From contig QULQ01000001.1 of the NCBI GenBank assembly GCA_003490145.1, positions 124,001-188,000 of the forward strand: a stretch of 64,000 nucleotides of DNA. Reading direction: 5' to 3'. The DNA comes from Lachnospiraceae bacterium OM04-12BH. Lineage in GTDB: Bacteria; Bacillota; Clostridia; Lachnospirales; Lachnospiraceae. How positions within the stretch are numbered: position 1 is the first letter of the stretch; each line of letters starts with the position of its first letter. Below the pieces are notes generated by a model. That model was not told the DNA's origin. It did no database searches and saw only the letters and a program-made list of their open reading frames with translations. Of this stretch, positions 36,331-45,818 are shown piece by piece. Made by a program: the position numbers and the translations under genes.

Positions 36331-37599
36331 ATGGGAATGACAATGACCCAGAAAATTCTGGCAGCACATGCCGGACTTGAGAAGGTAGAAGCCGGACAGC
36401 TGATCGAAGCAGATCTGGATCTGGTGCTTGGAAATGATATTACCAGTCCGGTGGCCATTAAGGAAATGGCAAAGATGAATACCGAGGGAGTTTTTGATAA
36501 GGACAAGATCGCACTTGTTCCTGATCACTTTGTTCCCAATAAGGATATTAAATCTGCGGAACACTGCAAATGTGTCAGAGAGTTTGCAAGGCGTAATGAA
36601 ATTACCAATTATTTTGAAGTAGGAGAAATGGGAATTGAGCATGCCCTGCTTCCTGAAAAAGGACTGACAGTAGCCGGCGATGTGATCATCGGGGCAGATT
36701 CCCATACCTGTACCTATGGTGCACTTGGTGCATTCTCGACAGGTGTTGGAAGTACCGATATGGCTGCCGGCATGGCAACGGGTAAGGCATGGTTCAAGGT
36801 GCCGGGAGCTATTAAGTTCAATCTGACAGGTAAGCCCTCCAAATGGATTTCCGGTAAGGACGTGATCCTGCATATTATCGGCATGATCGGTGTAGACGGT
36901 GCCTTATACAAGTCCATGGAGTTTGTTGGAGATGGTATCAGAAATCTTACCATGGATGACAGATTTACCATTGCCAATATGGCGATCGAAGCCGGCGGCA
37001 AGAATGGTATTTTTCCGGTAGACGATCTGACGGTCGCTTATATGAAAGAGCATGCGACCAGATCCTTTACAGTATATGAAGCAGATGAGGATGCTGTTTA
37101 TGATGAGGAGTATACCATTGACCTTTCTGAGTTAAAGCCTACCGTGGCATTTCCTCATCTTCCGGAGAATACAAAGACAGTAGATGAGATTACAGAAGAT
37201 ATCGCCATCGATCAGGTAGTGATCGGCTCTTGTACCAATGGACGGATTGATGATATGAGAATTGCAGCATCTATCCTTAAGGACAGACATGTTGCAAAGG
37301 GAATGCGCTGTATCGTAATCCCTGCTACCCAGGCTGTTTATCTGCAGGCCATGGAAGAGGGTCTGTTAAAGACCTTTATCGAAGCCGGCGCCGTAGTCAG
37401 TACACCCACCTGCGGACCCTGCCTTGGTGGTTATATGGGTATCCTGGCAGAGAATGAAAGATGCGTTTCTACCACAAACCGTAACTTTGTAGGCCGTATG
37501 GGACATGTAAAGAGTGAAATTTATCTGGCAAGCCCTGCAGTAGCTGCTGCAAGTGCCGTTGCAGGTAAGATCGCAGATCCCAGAAAGTTAGATGCGTAG
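36331..37599 (+). CDS. leuC: 3-isopropylmalate dehydratase, large subunit
   Basis: With LeuD this aconitase-family enzyme isomerises 2-isopropylmalate to 3-isopropylmalate in leucine synthesis, using a [4Fe-4S] cluster. The 422-residue length is that of the short HacA/archaeal-type large subunit. Key motifs are [34 protein letters not shown] (first cluster cysteine) and [12 protein letters not shown] (the Cys-x2-Cys pair). AGGAGGAAA precedes the ATG. leuD follows after 20 bases. leuA and leuB are not in the window, so the leucine branch is only partly clustered here. A homoaconitase reading is less likely given ilvC and leuD beside it. Confidence 0.94.
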   Translation: MGMTMTQKILAAHAGLEKVEAGQLIEADLDLVLGNDITSPVAIKEMAKMNTEGVFDKDKIALVPDHFVPNKDIKSAEHCKCVREFARRNEITNYFEVGEMGIEHALLPEKGLTVAGDVIIGADSHTCTYGALGAFSTGVGSTDMAAGMATGKAWFKVPGAIKFNLTGKPSKWISGKDVILHIIGMIGVDGALYKSMEFVGDGIRNLTMDDRFTIANMAIEAGGKNGIFPVDDLTVAYMKEHATRSFTVYEADEDAVYDEEYTIDLSELKPTVAFPHLPENTKTVDEITEDIAIDQVVIGSCTNGRIDDMRIAASILKDRHVAKGMRCIVIPATQAVYLQAMEEGLLKTFIEAGAVVSTPTCGPCLGGYMGILAENERCVSTTNRNFVGRMGHVKSEIYLASPAVAAASAVAGKIADPRKLDA

Positions 37600-37619
37600 A
37601 GAAGGAAAGGACGAAGACT

Positions 37620-38108
37620 ATGAAGGCAGCAAAAGGAATCGTATTTAAATTCGGAGATAACGTAGATACAGATGTGATCATTCCTGCAAGATATCTGAAT
37701 TCCTCAGATCCTGCGGAACTGGCTGCACATTGTATGGAGGATATTGATAAGGATTTTATTAAAAATGTAAAAAAGGGAGATATTATCGTGGCAGACAAAA
37801 ATTTCGGCTGCGGTTCTTCCAGAGAGCATGCCCCTATTGCCATTAAGGCTGCAGGTGTAAGCTGCGTCATCGCGGAAACCTTTGCCAGAATTTTCTACCG
37901 CAATGCGATCAATATCGGACTTCCCATTATTGAATGTAAGGAAGCAGCCAGAGAGATTGAGAACGGGGATGAGGTTTCCGTTAACTTTGATACCGGTGTG
38001 ATTACTGATATCACAAAGAACACAACTTATCAGGGACAGGCATTCCCTGAATTCATGCAAAAAATAATTGCTGCAGAGGGACTTGTTAATTATATCAATC
38101 AGAAGTAA
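37620..38108 (+). CDS. leuD: 3-isopropylmalate dehydratase, small subunit
   Basis: This is the swivel subunit that completes the LeuC active site. The 162-residue protein opens with [21 protein letters not shown], contains the substrate-binding [19 protein letters not shown] and ends in [15 protein letters not shown]. The length matches the short family form. GAAGGAAAGG lies upstream. It is co-directional with leuC and probably the last biosynthetic gene of the ilv-leu run; the next gene encodes an unrelated membrane protein 47 bases later. Confidence 0.95.
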   Translation: MKAAKGIVFKFGDNVDTDVIIPARYLNSSDPAELAAHCMEDIDKDFIKNVKKGDIIVADKNFGCGSSREHAPIAIKAAGVSCVIAETFARIFYRNAINIGLPIIECKEAAREIENGDEVSVNFDTGVITDITKNTTYQGQAFPEFMQKIIAAEGLVNYINQK

Positions 38109-38155
38109 AATAGGTTCTGTAGTTATTGAGAAAGAATTAAGGAGGAGCTCTACAA

Positions 38156-39478
38156 ATGGCAAAAAAAAATGAACCTGAGGTAACAGAGCAGAAGGTTCAG
38201 ACCCGTTATGACAAAAAAATGGCAGCCAGAAAGGCGAAAGAAGAAAGGGACAGACGTGACGAGAAGATCTTCAAAACAGTTACAGCTGTGATCGGTATCG
38301 CTATTGTACTGGCAATTGTAATTGGTTTTGGATCCAGTATCGTTAAGAAACAGACAGCACTTCACGGAACCTATATCCAGGTAGGAGAAGAGAATATCAG
38401 CAAGCTGGAATTTGATTATTATTATCATTCCGTTGTAAATAGTTATCTTTCCACATATGGTTCCATTGCTTCTTATATGGGTCTTGATACATCCAAGGAT
38501 CCGGCAGAGCAGATCTATGATCAGGACAAGAACCTGACCTGGAAGGATCTGTTTGAGGAGATGGCTGTACAGCAGATTGTTTCCACTTATGCGATGAAAG
38601 CGGATGCACAGGCAAATGGTTTTACCTATGACAGTACGGAGGAATACGAAAGTCAGATAGAGCAGTTCAGATCGGCTGCCGATTCAGCTGCTGAGACACT
38701 TTCTGTTTATTACAGAGAAACCTTTGGTGATTATGCTACTGAGAAGAATATCAAGCCTTTCCTTGAGGATGCACTTCTTACCAATGCATATTATCAGGAA
38801 CTGCTTGCAAAGAATGCGCCTTCAGAGGAAGAGATCAAGACAACTTACGAGGCAGACCCGGCGTCTTATGATGATGTGGATTACAGAAGCTTTGTTTTCA
38901 AGGCTGATCTTGCAGATGATGCTACAGAGGATGATATTGCAGCAGCAATGGATGACCTGAAAGCAAAAGCAGATGCTTTTCTGACAGAGCGTAAGGCCGG
39001 TGGAGATTTCAATGCACTGTGTGCTGAGAATGCTTCTGAAGATGATAAAGCAAATTATGAAGATACTGAGTCTGATTATTCGCTGAAGGAAGGTCAGCGT
39101 AAATCCTATGCTCCTTCTGTTATTCAGGATTTTCTGTTTGATGATACAAGAGCAGAGGGGGATATCGAAGTTATCGAGGACACTGACAATCATCAGTATT
39201 ATGTAGTTGAATTTATCAAGAGATACTATGATGCTGAAACAGTAGACAGTGAAATTTCTGATTCCATGGCTTCTGATGCGACAGCGGCATACCTTTCTTC
39301 TCTGACTGAGAAATTTGAGGTATCAGATCAGAAGGGACATCTGAATTATCTGACCGCAACAGACAGTTCTTCAGACAGTACTGCAGCAGATGGTTCTGAC
39401 AGTACAGATGAGACCAGTGATACTGGCACAGCAGAGTCTGATGAGATGGATGGCACAGAAGATACAGCGGAAGAATAA
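38156..39478 (+). CDS. Membrane-anchored SurA/PrsA-like foldase (peptidyl-prolyl isomerase-related)
   Basis: The protein has a basic cytoplasmic N-terminus, a single membrane helix (about 40-60) and a large extracellular part. Residues about 75-215 look like the helical SurA_N-type chaperone region. Residues about 220-345 resemble a parvulin-like domain, but weakly, so isomerase activity is uncertain. The last 45 residues are a Ser/Asp/Thr/Glu-rich tail. Unlike PrsA it has no lipobox. It probably helps fold exported proteins. AAGGAGGAG precedes the ATG, and a strong terminator follows the gene. Family recognition is moderate. Confidence 0.75.
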   Translation: MAKKNEPEVTEQKVQTRYDKKMAARKAKEERDRRDEKIFKTVTAVIGIAIVLAIVIGFGSSIVKKQTALHGTYIQVGEENISKLEFDYYYHSVVNSYLSTYGSIASYMGLDTSKDPAEQIYDQDKNLTWKDLFEEMAVQQIVSTYAMKADAQANGFTYDSTEEYESQIEQFRSAADSAAETLSVYYRETFGDYATEKNIKPFLEDALLTNAYYQELLAKNAPSEEEIKTTYEADPASYDDVDYRSFVFKADLADDATEDDIAAAMDDLKAKADAFLTERKAGGDFNALCAENASEDDKANYEDTESDYSLKEGQRKSYAPSVIQDFLFDDTRAEGDIEVIEDTDNHQYYVVEFIKRYYDAETVDSEISDSMASDATAAYLSSLTEKFEVSDQKGHLNYLTATDSSSDSTAADGSDSTDETSDTGTAESDEMDGTEDTAEE

Positions 39479-39486
39479 GAAGATTT

Positions 39487-39516
39487 AAAAGGCTGCGAGT
39501 AATCTCGCAGCCTTTT
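39487..39516. terminator. Bidirectional intrinsic terminator
   Basis: A perfect 13-bp stem (AAAAGGCTGCGAG with CTCGCAGCCTTTT) has a 4-base loop. It separates the foldase gene from the convergent histidine phosphatase gene. Confidence 0.92.
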
Positions 39517-39518
39517 GG

Positions 39519-40304
39519 TTACTGCTGAAAAACAGGCGTAAAGGAACCGGCATTGGATATGGGCTCTCCTGCAAGCAGCAGATGGGATACATCTCCCATG
39601 ACCTGCACGCGGAAATAAGCTTCATTGCTCCAGCGTTCTTCGGTACCGAGAATAGTCAGGGAGGTAGTTGGCAGGAAAAATCCATGTGCAAGAAGTGGGA
39701 AGGGGATATTCAACAAATGGGACAGCATAATGCAGATTGCACCCAGATGACAGAAGATAACGACAACCTTTTCCCTGCCATGCTGCAGCTGGTTACTGAT
39801 ATTGGCCTGATTGTCAGGAGAAACGGTTCTGGAAATGAATACTTCCTTTTTACCGGGAACTCTGTAAAAATTATCCTCCCGTACATAGCCGTATTTTTCA
39901 AGAAACTGATCCAGCTGCTTACATACATCCTGATAATGGACTGCAATATCGGGATTCTGGCTCATGATATCAGATTGAACCCAGCCGTCTTTGGACAGCA
40001 TAAGGATATCATTACACCAGGAAGAAGGGACAAGATCCCATGGAACACCATGCCTGCCGGTAACAGGGTCATCGATCGGATAATTAAATTCCTGTGTCCA
40101 GCTCAGGATCTTTGCCTTACGGTTCATTTTTTTCAGTGTACAGTAAGCGGTATCTCTTGCACGGCCAAGAGGAGAACAGTAGAAGTCATCCACGTCAAAG
40201 CTGCTGATCCGTTCTGCCAGTATTTCTGCCTCACGCCAGCCTTTTTCTGTCAGGGAATCCAGTGCATAGTCAGGATCCCCATGTCGAACGAATATTAATT
40301 TCAT
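39519..40304 (-). CDS. Histidine phosphatase family (phosphoglycerate mutase-like) protein
   Basis: The 261-residue protein begins MKLIFVRHGDPDY, the RHG catalytic motif whose His takes the phosphate, and has the second-half conserved His in VVIFCHLGAICIMLSHLL. Between them are FYCSPLGRARDTA and other family blocks. It is a cytoplasmic phosphohydrolase of unknown substrate; alpha-ribazole phosphatase or a phosphoglycerate mutase are possible labels but not supported. The ATG at 40304 follows AAAGGGA; the longer open reading upstream would add a hydrophobic extension with no ribosome site. It ends next to a shared terminator. Confidence 0.9.
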   Translation of the reverse strand: MKLIFVRHGDPDYALDSLTEKGWREAEILAERISSFDVDDFYCSPLGRARDTAYCTLKKMNRKAKILSWTQEFNYPIDDPVTGRHGVPWDLVPSSWCNDILMLSKDGWVQSDIMSQNPDIAVHYQDVCKQLDQFLEKYGYVREDNFYRVPGKKEVFISRTVSPDNQANISNQLQHGREKVVVIFCHLGAICIMLSHLLNIPFPLLAHGFFLPTTSLTILGTEERWSNEAYFRVQVMGDVSHLLLAGEPISNAGSFTPVFQQ

Positions 40305-40388
40305 CTGTTGTTTTCCCTTTCTTAAAAACGGTTTTGTATTCCTGATCAGTTTAGCACAGAAAAAGAAGAAAATAAATACCAGAGAAGC

Positions 40389-40417
40389 TTGAAACATATG
40401 TTCGATTATGATAATAT
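40389..40417 (+). promoter_or_regulatory. Putative promoter for the NusG-II/Gx/ruvAB genes
   Basis: TTGAAA and TAATAT are spaced by 17 bases upstream of the NusG-II gene. Other -10 choices (GATAAT two bases earlier) are equally possible. The likely transcription start falls near 40424, which argues against translation starting at an ATG there. Confidence 0.45.
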
Positions 40418-40465
40418 AACAATATGGTTTTGCAAGAATGTGAACAGGAGATACCAGTATCGTAT

Positions 40466-40867
40466 ATGGAGAGGCAGACATTGTTTCAGAAGCTGAAGGG
40501 CGATTTGCTTATTGTCGGAATCATTCTTCTTCTGGCAGCCATTTTTTTTCTGATCAATGTAATCAGGGACAGGCAGTCTTCGGGAGAGGAAAGTGTCCTT
40601 GTGATCAGAGATGGCAGTGTGACAGCTTCTTATCCTCTTTCTGAGGATATTACCGTTACGCTGTGGAATGAAGAACGGACACATTATAATTTGTTGATGA
40701 TCAGAGACGGCAGTGCGGAAATCTCTGATGCCAACTGTCCGGATAAGATCTGTGTCCGCTCAAAAGCCATAGCAAGGGATGGGGAGAGCATCATCTGTCT
40801 GCCACACAGGCTGGTTCTATCCGTTCATTCAGAAAGGGAGAGTGACATGGATGCGGTCACCGGTTAG
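40466..40867 (+). CDS. NusG domain II-containing membrane protein
   Basis: The 133-residue protein has an N-terminal membrane helix (about 12-32) and an extracellular NusG_II-type beta domain. That domain has the motif ANCPDKICVRSKAI followed by CLPHRLVLSV, with cysteines that could form disulfides or bind metal. ATG at 40466 was preferred because the start at 40424 coincides with the predicted transcription start; the AGGAG at 40446 is rather far (15 bases), so the start is uncertain. It precedes a Gx protein gene by 6 bases, a pairing common in Clostridia. Its job is unknown. Confidence 0.78.
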   Translation: MERQTLFQKLKGDLLIVGIILLLAAIFFLINVIRDRQSSGEESVLVIRDGSVTASYPLSEDITVTLWNEERTHYNLLMIRDGSAEISDANCPDKICVRSKAIARDGESIICLPHRLVLSVHSERESDMDAVTG

Positions 40868-40873
40868 GCACAG

Positions 40874-41377
40874 ATGAAGAGAACTGCAGTAATGGGACTT
40901 TTACTTGCCCTTGCTTTAATTTTATCCTATGTGGAAAGCCTGATTCCGCTCCCAATAGGAATACCTGGGATCAAGATCGGACTTGCCAATCTGGCAGTTG
41001 TGCTTGCCATGTATCTGGTGGGGGAGAGGAATGCGCTTCTCCTTACGATATCAAAGGCTGTTTTAAGCGGTCTGTTATTTGGAAATCTTACAGTGATCCT
41101 GTATAATCTTGCAGGAGCCCTGATCAGCTTTTTTACCATGGCACTGATGAAAAAATCAGGAAGATTCCATCTTCCGGTGATCAGCGCTGTCGGAGGTGCG
41201 ATGCATAATACCGGCCAGCTCCTGGTTGCATGTGTGATCGTGAGCACCTATGGCATTGTATATTATATTCCCTTTCTGCTGATCGCAGGCCTTGGTACCG
41301 GCATGGTGATCGGCAGTGTGGCAGTACTTGTGCTGCCGGCAGCCAGAAAGGGTATGAACGGAGGAAACAGAGGATGA
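40874..41377 (+). CDS. Gx transporter family membrane protein
   Basis: The 167-residue protein has about five membrane segments with the family's Gly-rich pattern IPLPIGIPGIKIGLANLAVV and FGNLTVILYNLAGALISF. Such proteins are named Gx transporters or, in older annotation, heptaprenyl diphosphate synthase component I. A transport role related to ECF S components is suspected. It is paired with the NusG-II gene, and its stop overlaps the ruvA start (ATGA). The pair often occurs near redox or flavin genes in other Clostridia, but none is adjacent here. Confidence 0.85.
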   Translation: MKRTAVMGLLLALALILSYVESLIPLPIGIPGIKIGLANLAVVLAMYLVGERNALLLTISKAVLSGLLFGNLTVILYNLAGALISFFTMALMKKSGRFHLPVISAVGGAMHNTGQLLVACVIVSTYGIVYYIPFLLIAGLGTGMVIGSVAVLVLPAARKGMNGGNRG

Positions 41378-41982
41378 TTGCTTTTGTCAGGGGGATCATT
41401 GATGAAATTACAGAAGAAAGTGTTGTGATAGATACCGGAAGTATGGGTTACAATATCCGTATTTCAGGGAAAACAGCCGGTGAACTCCCGGGGATTGGAG
41501 AAGAAGCTAAGCTTTATACCTATACAAGTGTACGTGAGGATGCAATCTGGCTGTATGGTTTTCTTACAAGGGATGAACTGGCTGTTTATAAACAGCTTAT
41601 TACGGTAGGTGGAATCGGTCCTAAAGGAGGTCTTGCAATCCTGTCTGTGATGAGTGCAGATGATCTGCGGTTTGCTGTCCTTTCCGGGGATGCCAAAGCG
41701 ATTGCCAAAGCACCTGGTGTCGGTATCAAGACTGCAGGCAGGGTGATCCTTGACCTGAAGGATAAGATCTCCATGAGGGATACCGCAATCGGCCGGGAAG
41801 AAGCTGCATATGCTGAAGGTATGGAACAGGATGGAAACAGTGCCAGAAGTGAAGCTGTAGAAGCACTGACAGCGCTTGGATACAGCCCGGCAGATGCCCT
41901 TAAGGCGATAAGGAAGGCAGAAATCCCCGAGGATGCAGATGCAGAGCTGATCCTGAAGCTGGCTCTGAAAAATATGTTCTAA
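41374..41982 (+). CDS. ruvA: Holliday junction branch migration protein RuvA
   Basis: RuvA binds four-way DNA junctions and loads RuvB. The 202-residue protein starts MIAFVRGIIDEITEE and has an OB-fold N-domain (about 1-62). The two helix-hairpin-helix motifs are in ITVGGIGPKGGLAILS and KAPGVGIKTAGRVILDL. The C-terminal RuvB-contacting domain (about 150-200) is after an acidic linker. The ATG at 41374 overlaps the Gx stop, with GGAGGAAACAGAGG as ribosome site. ruvB follows after 21 bases. Confidence 0.95.
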   Translation: MIAFVRGIIDEITEESVVIDTGSMGYNIRISGKTAGELPGIGEEAKLYTYTSVREDAIWLYGFLTRDELAVYKQLITVGGIGPKGGLAILSVMSADDLRFAVLSGDAKAIAKAPGVGIKTAGRVILDLKDKISMRDTAIGREEAAYAEGMEQDGNSARSEAVEALTALGYSPADALKAIRKAEIPEDADAELILKLALKNMF

Positions 41983-42003
41983 ATTCTGAAAAGGAAATGA
42001 AGC

Positions 42004-43002
42004 ATGGCAGGAAGAATGATAGAAACCAGCCTGAAGGAGGAAGATATCCGTGTAGAAGGATCTCTCCGTCCAGGGCAGCTGGATGATTATATTGGACAGT
42101 CCAAGATCAAAGAAAATCTGAAGATCTATATTGAAGCGGCAAAGAAACGACAGGATCCACTGGATCATGTTCTTTTTTATGGACCGCCTGGGCTTGGTAA
42201 GACGACGCTGGCAGGTATTATTGCCAATGAAATGCAGGTCAATATGAAGGTGACCAGTGGACCAGCCATCGAGAAGCCAGGGGAAATGGCTGCGATTCTG
42301 AACAATCTGAAAGAAGGGGATGTTCTCTTCGTAGATGAGATCCACAGACTGAACAGGCAGGTGGAAGAAGTTCTGTATCCGGCTATGGAGGATTATGCCA
42401 TTGATATTATGATCGGTAAGGGACAGGCAGCCAGATCAATTCGTCTTGATCTTCCGAAGTTTACATTGATCGGAGCAACCACCAGGGCAGGTCTTTTAAC
42501 TGCACCTCTCCGTGACCGTTTCGGGATCATCCACCGGCTTGAATTCTATACACCGGAAGAACTTCAGCAGATCATTCTGCATTCAGCAAGGATACTGGAA
42601 GCACCGGTAGATTTTGACGGAGCGATGGAGATGGCAAGGAGGAGCCGGGGAACACCGCGTCTCGCCAACCGGATACTGAAGAGAGTCAGGGATTTTGCAC
42701 AGGTGAAATATGACGGTGTGATCACAAAGGACGTAGCAGTAACAGCCTTAAATCTGATGGATGTGGATCCTATGGGGCTTGATCATATTGACAGGAATCT
42801 GCTGCTTACCATGGTCAATAAATTTCAGGGAGGGCCGGTAGGTCTTGATACACTGGCGGCAGCCATTGGAGAGGATGCCGGTACCATAGAAGATGTTTAT
42901 GAACCCTATCTGATCAAAAATGGCTTTCTGAACAGAACTCCCAGAGGACGTGTAGTGACAGACCTTGTTTATCACCATTTTGGACTTGAAATTCCCGGTT
43001 AA
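42004..43002 (+). CDS. ruvB: Holliday junction DNA helicase RuvB
   Basis: RuvB is the AAA+ motor that drives branch migration with RuvA. The 332-residue protein has Walker [15 protein letters not shown], Walker [13 protein letters not shown], sensor 1 [20 protein letters not shown] and a winged-helix C-domain ending HFGLEIPG. The start has only a GAAAAGGAAATGAAGC site but is the family start ([22 protein letters not shown] follows). It overlaps a promoter for the next gene within its last codons. RuvC is not in the window. Confidence 0.97.
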   Translation: MAGRMIETSLKEEDIRVEGSLRPGQLDDYIGQSKIKENLKIYIEAAKKRQDPLDHVLFYGPPGLGKTTLAGIIANEMQVNMKVTSGPAIEKPGEMAAILNNLKEGDVLFVDEIHRLNRQVEEVLYPAMEDYAIDIMIGKGQAARSIRLDLPKFTLIGATTRAGLLTAPLRDRFGIIHRLEFYTPEELQQIILHSARILEAPVDFDGAMEMARRSRGTPRLANRILKRVRDFAQVKYDGVITKDVAVTALNLMDVDPMGLDHIDRNLLLTMVNKFQGGPVGLDTLAAAIGEDAGTIEDVYEPYLIKNGFLNRTPRGRVVTDLVYHHFGLEIPG

Positions 43003-43014
43003 TATGCGTATAAT
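42986..43014 (+). promoter_or_regulatory. Sigma-A promoter for zapA
   Basis: TTGAAA and a perfect TATAAT are separated by 17 bases; the -35 lies within the last codons of ruvB. The predicted start is about 24 bases before the zapA ATG. Confidence 0.75.
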
Positions 43015-43044
43015 TAACTCAATATATACAAAGGGGTGAAGGGG

Positions 43045-43449
43045 ATGTCAGTGAAGACAGATACAGAGGTTATCATCGGTGGTAAGGTGTTTACACTGAG
43101 TGGTTATGAGAGCGAAGAATATTTGCAGAAAGTGGCCTCCTATATCAACAACAAGCTGTCTGAGTACAACAAAGTAGAGTCTTTCAGACGTCAGCCCCAG
43201 GATACCCAGAATGTACTGATGCAGCTCAATCTGGCTGATGATTATTTTAAGGCGAAGAAACAGATTTCCCTGCTGGAAGAAGAGATCCAGAGCAAGGAGA
43301 AGGAGCTGTATAATCTGAAGCATGAGCTCATTGCTTCCCAGATCAAGCTGGAGAATATGGAGAAAAATATCAAGGGTCTCCAGACAGAAGTCAATGACAG
43401 TGCCAGGAAGATCGTCAGACTGGAAACAGAATTAAAAAAACAGCAATAG
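43045..43449 (+). CDS. zapA: Cell division protein ZapA family
   Basis: ZapA stabilises FtsZ polymers at midcell. The 134-residue protein has an N-terminal domain with TEVIIGGKVFTLSGYESEEYLQKVASYIN and a long C-terminal coiled coil (about 70-134) rich in Glu, Lys and Leu. The coil is longer than in E. coli ZapA (109 residues). ATG at 43045 was chosen over GTG 43036 because AAGGGG then has an 8-base spacing. It has its own promoter at the ruvB end. Confidence 0.85.
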   Translation: MSVKTDTEVIIGGKVFTLSGYESEEYLQKVASYINNKLSEYNKVESFRRQPQDTQNVLMQLNLADDYFKAKKQISLLEEEIQSKEKELYNLKHELIASQIKLENMEKNIKGLQTEVNDSARKIVRLETELKKQQ

Positions 43450-43462
43450 TATAAATAAAAGA

Positions 43463-43568
43463 ACGGATCTACGAAAGAAAGCTGTCTCAAGAAGACAGCT
43501 TTTGTCACATTATGAGAAGTTGTTGGAGACTTTGTATGAAAGAGGTTCCGTAAGCTTTACAGATCCGT
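43463..43568 (+). other. Possible structured leader of the U32 peptidase gene
   Basis: ACGGATCT (43463-43470) is complementary to AGATCCGT (43561-43568). An internal AAAGCT (43478-43483) can pair either within the terminator-like hairpin or with AGCTTT at 43553-43558. These are alternative, mutually exclusive pairings. No known riboswitch class was recognised. Confidence 0.35.
43478..43504 (+). terminator. Hairpin after zapA, terminator-like
   Basis: AAAGCTGTCT and AGACAGCTTT form a 10-bp stem with a 5-base loop, followed by only a short T-run. It may terminate zapA or act within the leader of the next gene; see the larger structure at 43463-43568. Confidence 0.6.
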
Positions 43569-43583
43569 ATTATTGAGGCAGTT

Positions 43584-45818
43584 ATGAATCAAACAGAATT
43601 ACTGGCACCGGCAGGAAATTATGAAGCGCTGACAGGTGCCCTTTCAGCAGGTGCAGATGCCATCTATCTTGGTGGCAGTGCCTTTGGGGCGAGAGCATAT
43701 GCAGATAACTTTTCTCAGGAAGAAATCTGCGAAGGGATCCGTTATGCCCATACCCTCCAGAAGAAAATATATCTTACTGTCAATACACTGGTAAAGGAAT
43801 GGGAATTCCCAGCACTTTATCAGTTTCTGATACCCTTTTATGAAGCAGGACTGGATGCTGTGATCGTACAGGATCTGGGTGCCTTTCTTTTTATAAGAGA
43901 TCATTTCCCAGGTCTTTCCCTTCATGTCAGTACCCAGATGACCATTACTGGCCCTTTCGGGGCGAAGCTGCTGAAGTCACTTGGCGCATCTCGTATTGTT
44001 CCTGCCAGGGAACTGTCCCTGCGGGAAATTATTACCATGAAGCGGACAGCAGATATCGAGGTGGAAACCTTTATCCATGGAGCCATGTGCTACTGCTATT
44101 CCGGACAGTGCCTGTTCAGCAGTATCCTGGGAGGCAGAAGTGGTAACCGTGGCAGATGTGCACAGCCCTGCAGACTTCCCTATCACGTAGAGGACGGCAG
44201 GGAGGAATATCCTTTAAGCATGAAAGATATGTGTACGATCCATTTGATTCCGAAGCTTATGGATGCCGGGATTGATTCCTTTAAGATAGAAGGCCGTATG
44301 AAAAAACCGGAATATGCAGCCGGTGTGACTGCAATCTACCGGAAATACATGAATCTTTATACAGCCCTGAAGCAGGAAGGGAAAGAAGCACTGTATGCGG
44401 TATCGGCAGAAGATATTCAGAAGCTGAAATCCTTATATTTGCGAAGCAGTCTTTCGGAAGGCTACTATGAGAAGCATAATGGACGGGATATGATTACGAT
44501 TTCTTCACCTTCCTATAATGGTGCTGACGAGTCACTTCTTCAGGCTGTCCGGAAACAGTATATTGAGAAGCCGGTTCGAAAGGAGGTTTCTCTGTCTGCT
44601 GTATTTCATGCAGGTGAACAGGCCATCCTTACTGTAACGGACGGTATCACGACTACAGCCGCTGAAGGTGATATTGTAGATAAAGCCAAAAACAGGCCAT
44701 TATCAGAAGAACAGGTGGTTGAACAGCTCCGGAAATGCGGCGGTACATTTTTTACAGTTGCAGATGTGCAGATCACCATGGATCCGGATATTTTTATGCC
44801 TGTTAGCAGGCAAAACCAGCTGCGGAGGGATGCCCTGAAGGCTTTTGAATCACTTTTTCTGTGGGATGACGCCGTAAAGGAAAGACATCCACTGCCATTT
44901 GAAGAGGATTCTTTATCAGACAGAGCTGCCGTACAGAAGGTACAAAGTGTCCGGAAAGAACAGGAGGCACTTCCGTCTTTGAAAGGAACGCAGCTTCATG
45001 TCCTTGTGACACAGAAAGAGCAGCTGCAGGCAGTATGCCATACCTGCCTTGAAAAGAGGGGAGAGGCAGCAAGGCTTTATGTGGAACTGGCACTCACGAA
45101 AGATCCTTCTGTGACAGAACTGTTTTCCCTGTACAGACAGGCAGGCGGGGGTGAGGTATATCTGGCACTTCCCTATGTCAGCCGACAGACCTGTGACAGC
45201 GAATGCAGACAGCTTATCGAGCTGACAACGCAGGGATTTATTGATGGATGTCTTGTACGAAATATGGAAATGCTTTCCTGCCTTTTGGAAATGAACTATA
45301 CAGGTCATATAGTAACAGACAGTGGTCTTTATGTGTGGAACAGCAGGTCATTTGCTGTTCTTCAGCAATATGCAGAAGAAAGCTATCTGCCGATTGAACT
45401 GAATGGAAAGGAACTGTACACTCTGATACAGAATGCTGATATCAGAAGGCCTTCTTTGCAGATATATGGGCGCTTTCCCATGATGGTCAGTGCGGGGTGC
45501 CTGCAGAAAACTTCCGGAAAATGTACCCATGTACCGGGTTATCTTACATTAACAGACCGGTACCGGAAGACATTCCCGGTTTATCATGAATGCAGCTCCT
45601 GTTATAATATTCTTTATAATTCTGTACCGCTGTCACTACATACGCTTCTAATGAACAGAACATTTCCGGTATCTGCCGGAAGGCTTGACTTTACCACAGA
45701 GACGGCGGGGGAAACAGAAAAGGTTCTTTCGTATTTTACAGCGCTGGTCAGAGGAGAAAAAAGGCAGCCATTTTATCAGGATTTTACAACAGGACATTAC
45801 AAACGGGGAGTTGAATAA
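43584..45818 (+). CDS. Peptidase U32 family protein, long form
   Basis: The 744-residue protein begins with the U32 core, LLAPAGNYEALTGALSAGADAIYLGG, and has the Cys motif GAMCYCYSGQCLFSS and GNRGRCAQPCRLPY. Relatives in enterobacteria act in tRNA or rRNA hydroxylation (for example RlhA, TrhP) and were first named collagenase-like peptidases, so peptidase activity is not certain. The C-terminal half (about 380-744) is an extra domain seen in the long Firmicutes forms (DUF3656-like). The Cys residues could bind an Fe-S cluster, which is inference. The ribosome site is weak (GAGG). It abuts the FtsW-family gene. Confidence 0.88.
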   Translation: MNQTELLAPAGNYEALTGALSAGADAIYLGGSAFGARAYADNFSQEEICEGIRYAHTLQKKIYLTVNTLVKEWEFPALYQFLIPFYEAGLDAVIVQDLGAFLFIRDHFPGLSLHVSTQMTITGPFGAKLLKSLGASRIVPARELSLREIITMKRTADIEVETFIHGAMCYCYSGQCLFSSILGGRSGNRGRCAQPCRLPYHVEDGREEYPLSMKDMCTIHLIPKLMDAGIDSFKIEGRMKKPEYAAGVTAIYRKYMNLYTALKQEGKEALYAVSAEDIQKLKSLYLRSSLSEGYYEKHNGRDMITISSPSYNGADESLLQAVRKQYIEKPVRKEVSLSAVFHAGEQAILTVTDGITTTAAEGDIVDKAKNRPLSEEQVVEQLRKCGGTFFTVADVQITMDPDIFMPVSRQNQLRRDALKAFESLFLWDDAVKERHPLPFEEDSLSDRAAVQKVQSVRKEQEALPSLKGTQLHVLVTQKEQLQAVCHTCLEKRGEAARLYVELALTKDPSVTELFSLYRQAGGGEVYLALPYVSRQTCDSECRQLIELTTQGFIDGCLVRNMEMLSCLLEMNYTGHIVTDSGLYVWNSRSFAVLQQYAEESYLPIELNGKELYTLIQNADIRRPSLQIYGRFPMMVSAGCLQKTSGKCTHVPGYLTLTDRYRKTFPVYHECSSCYNILYNSVPLSLHTLLMNRTFPVSAGRLDFTTETAGETEKVLSYFTALVRGEKRQPFYQDFTTGHYKRGVE

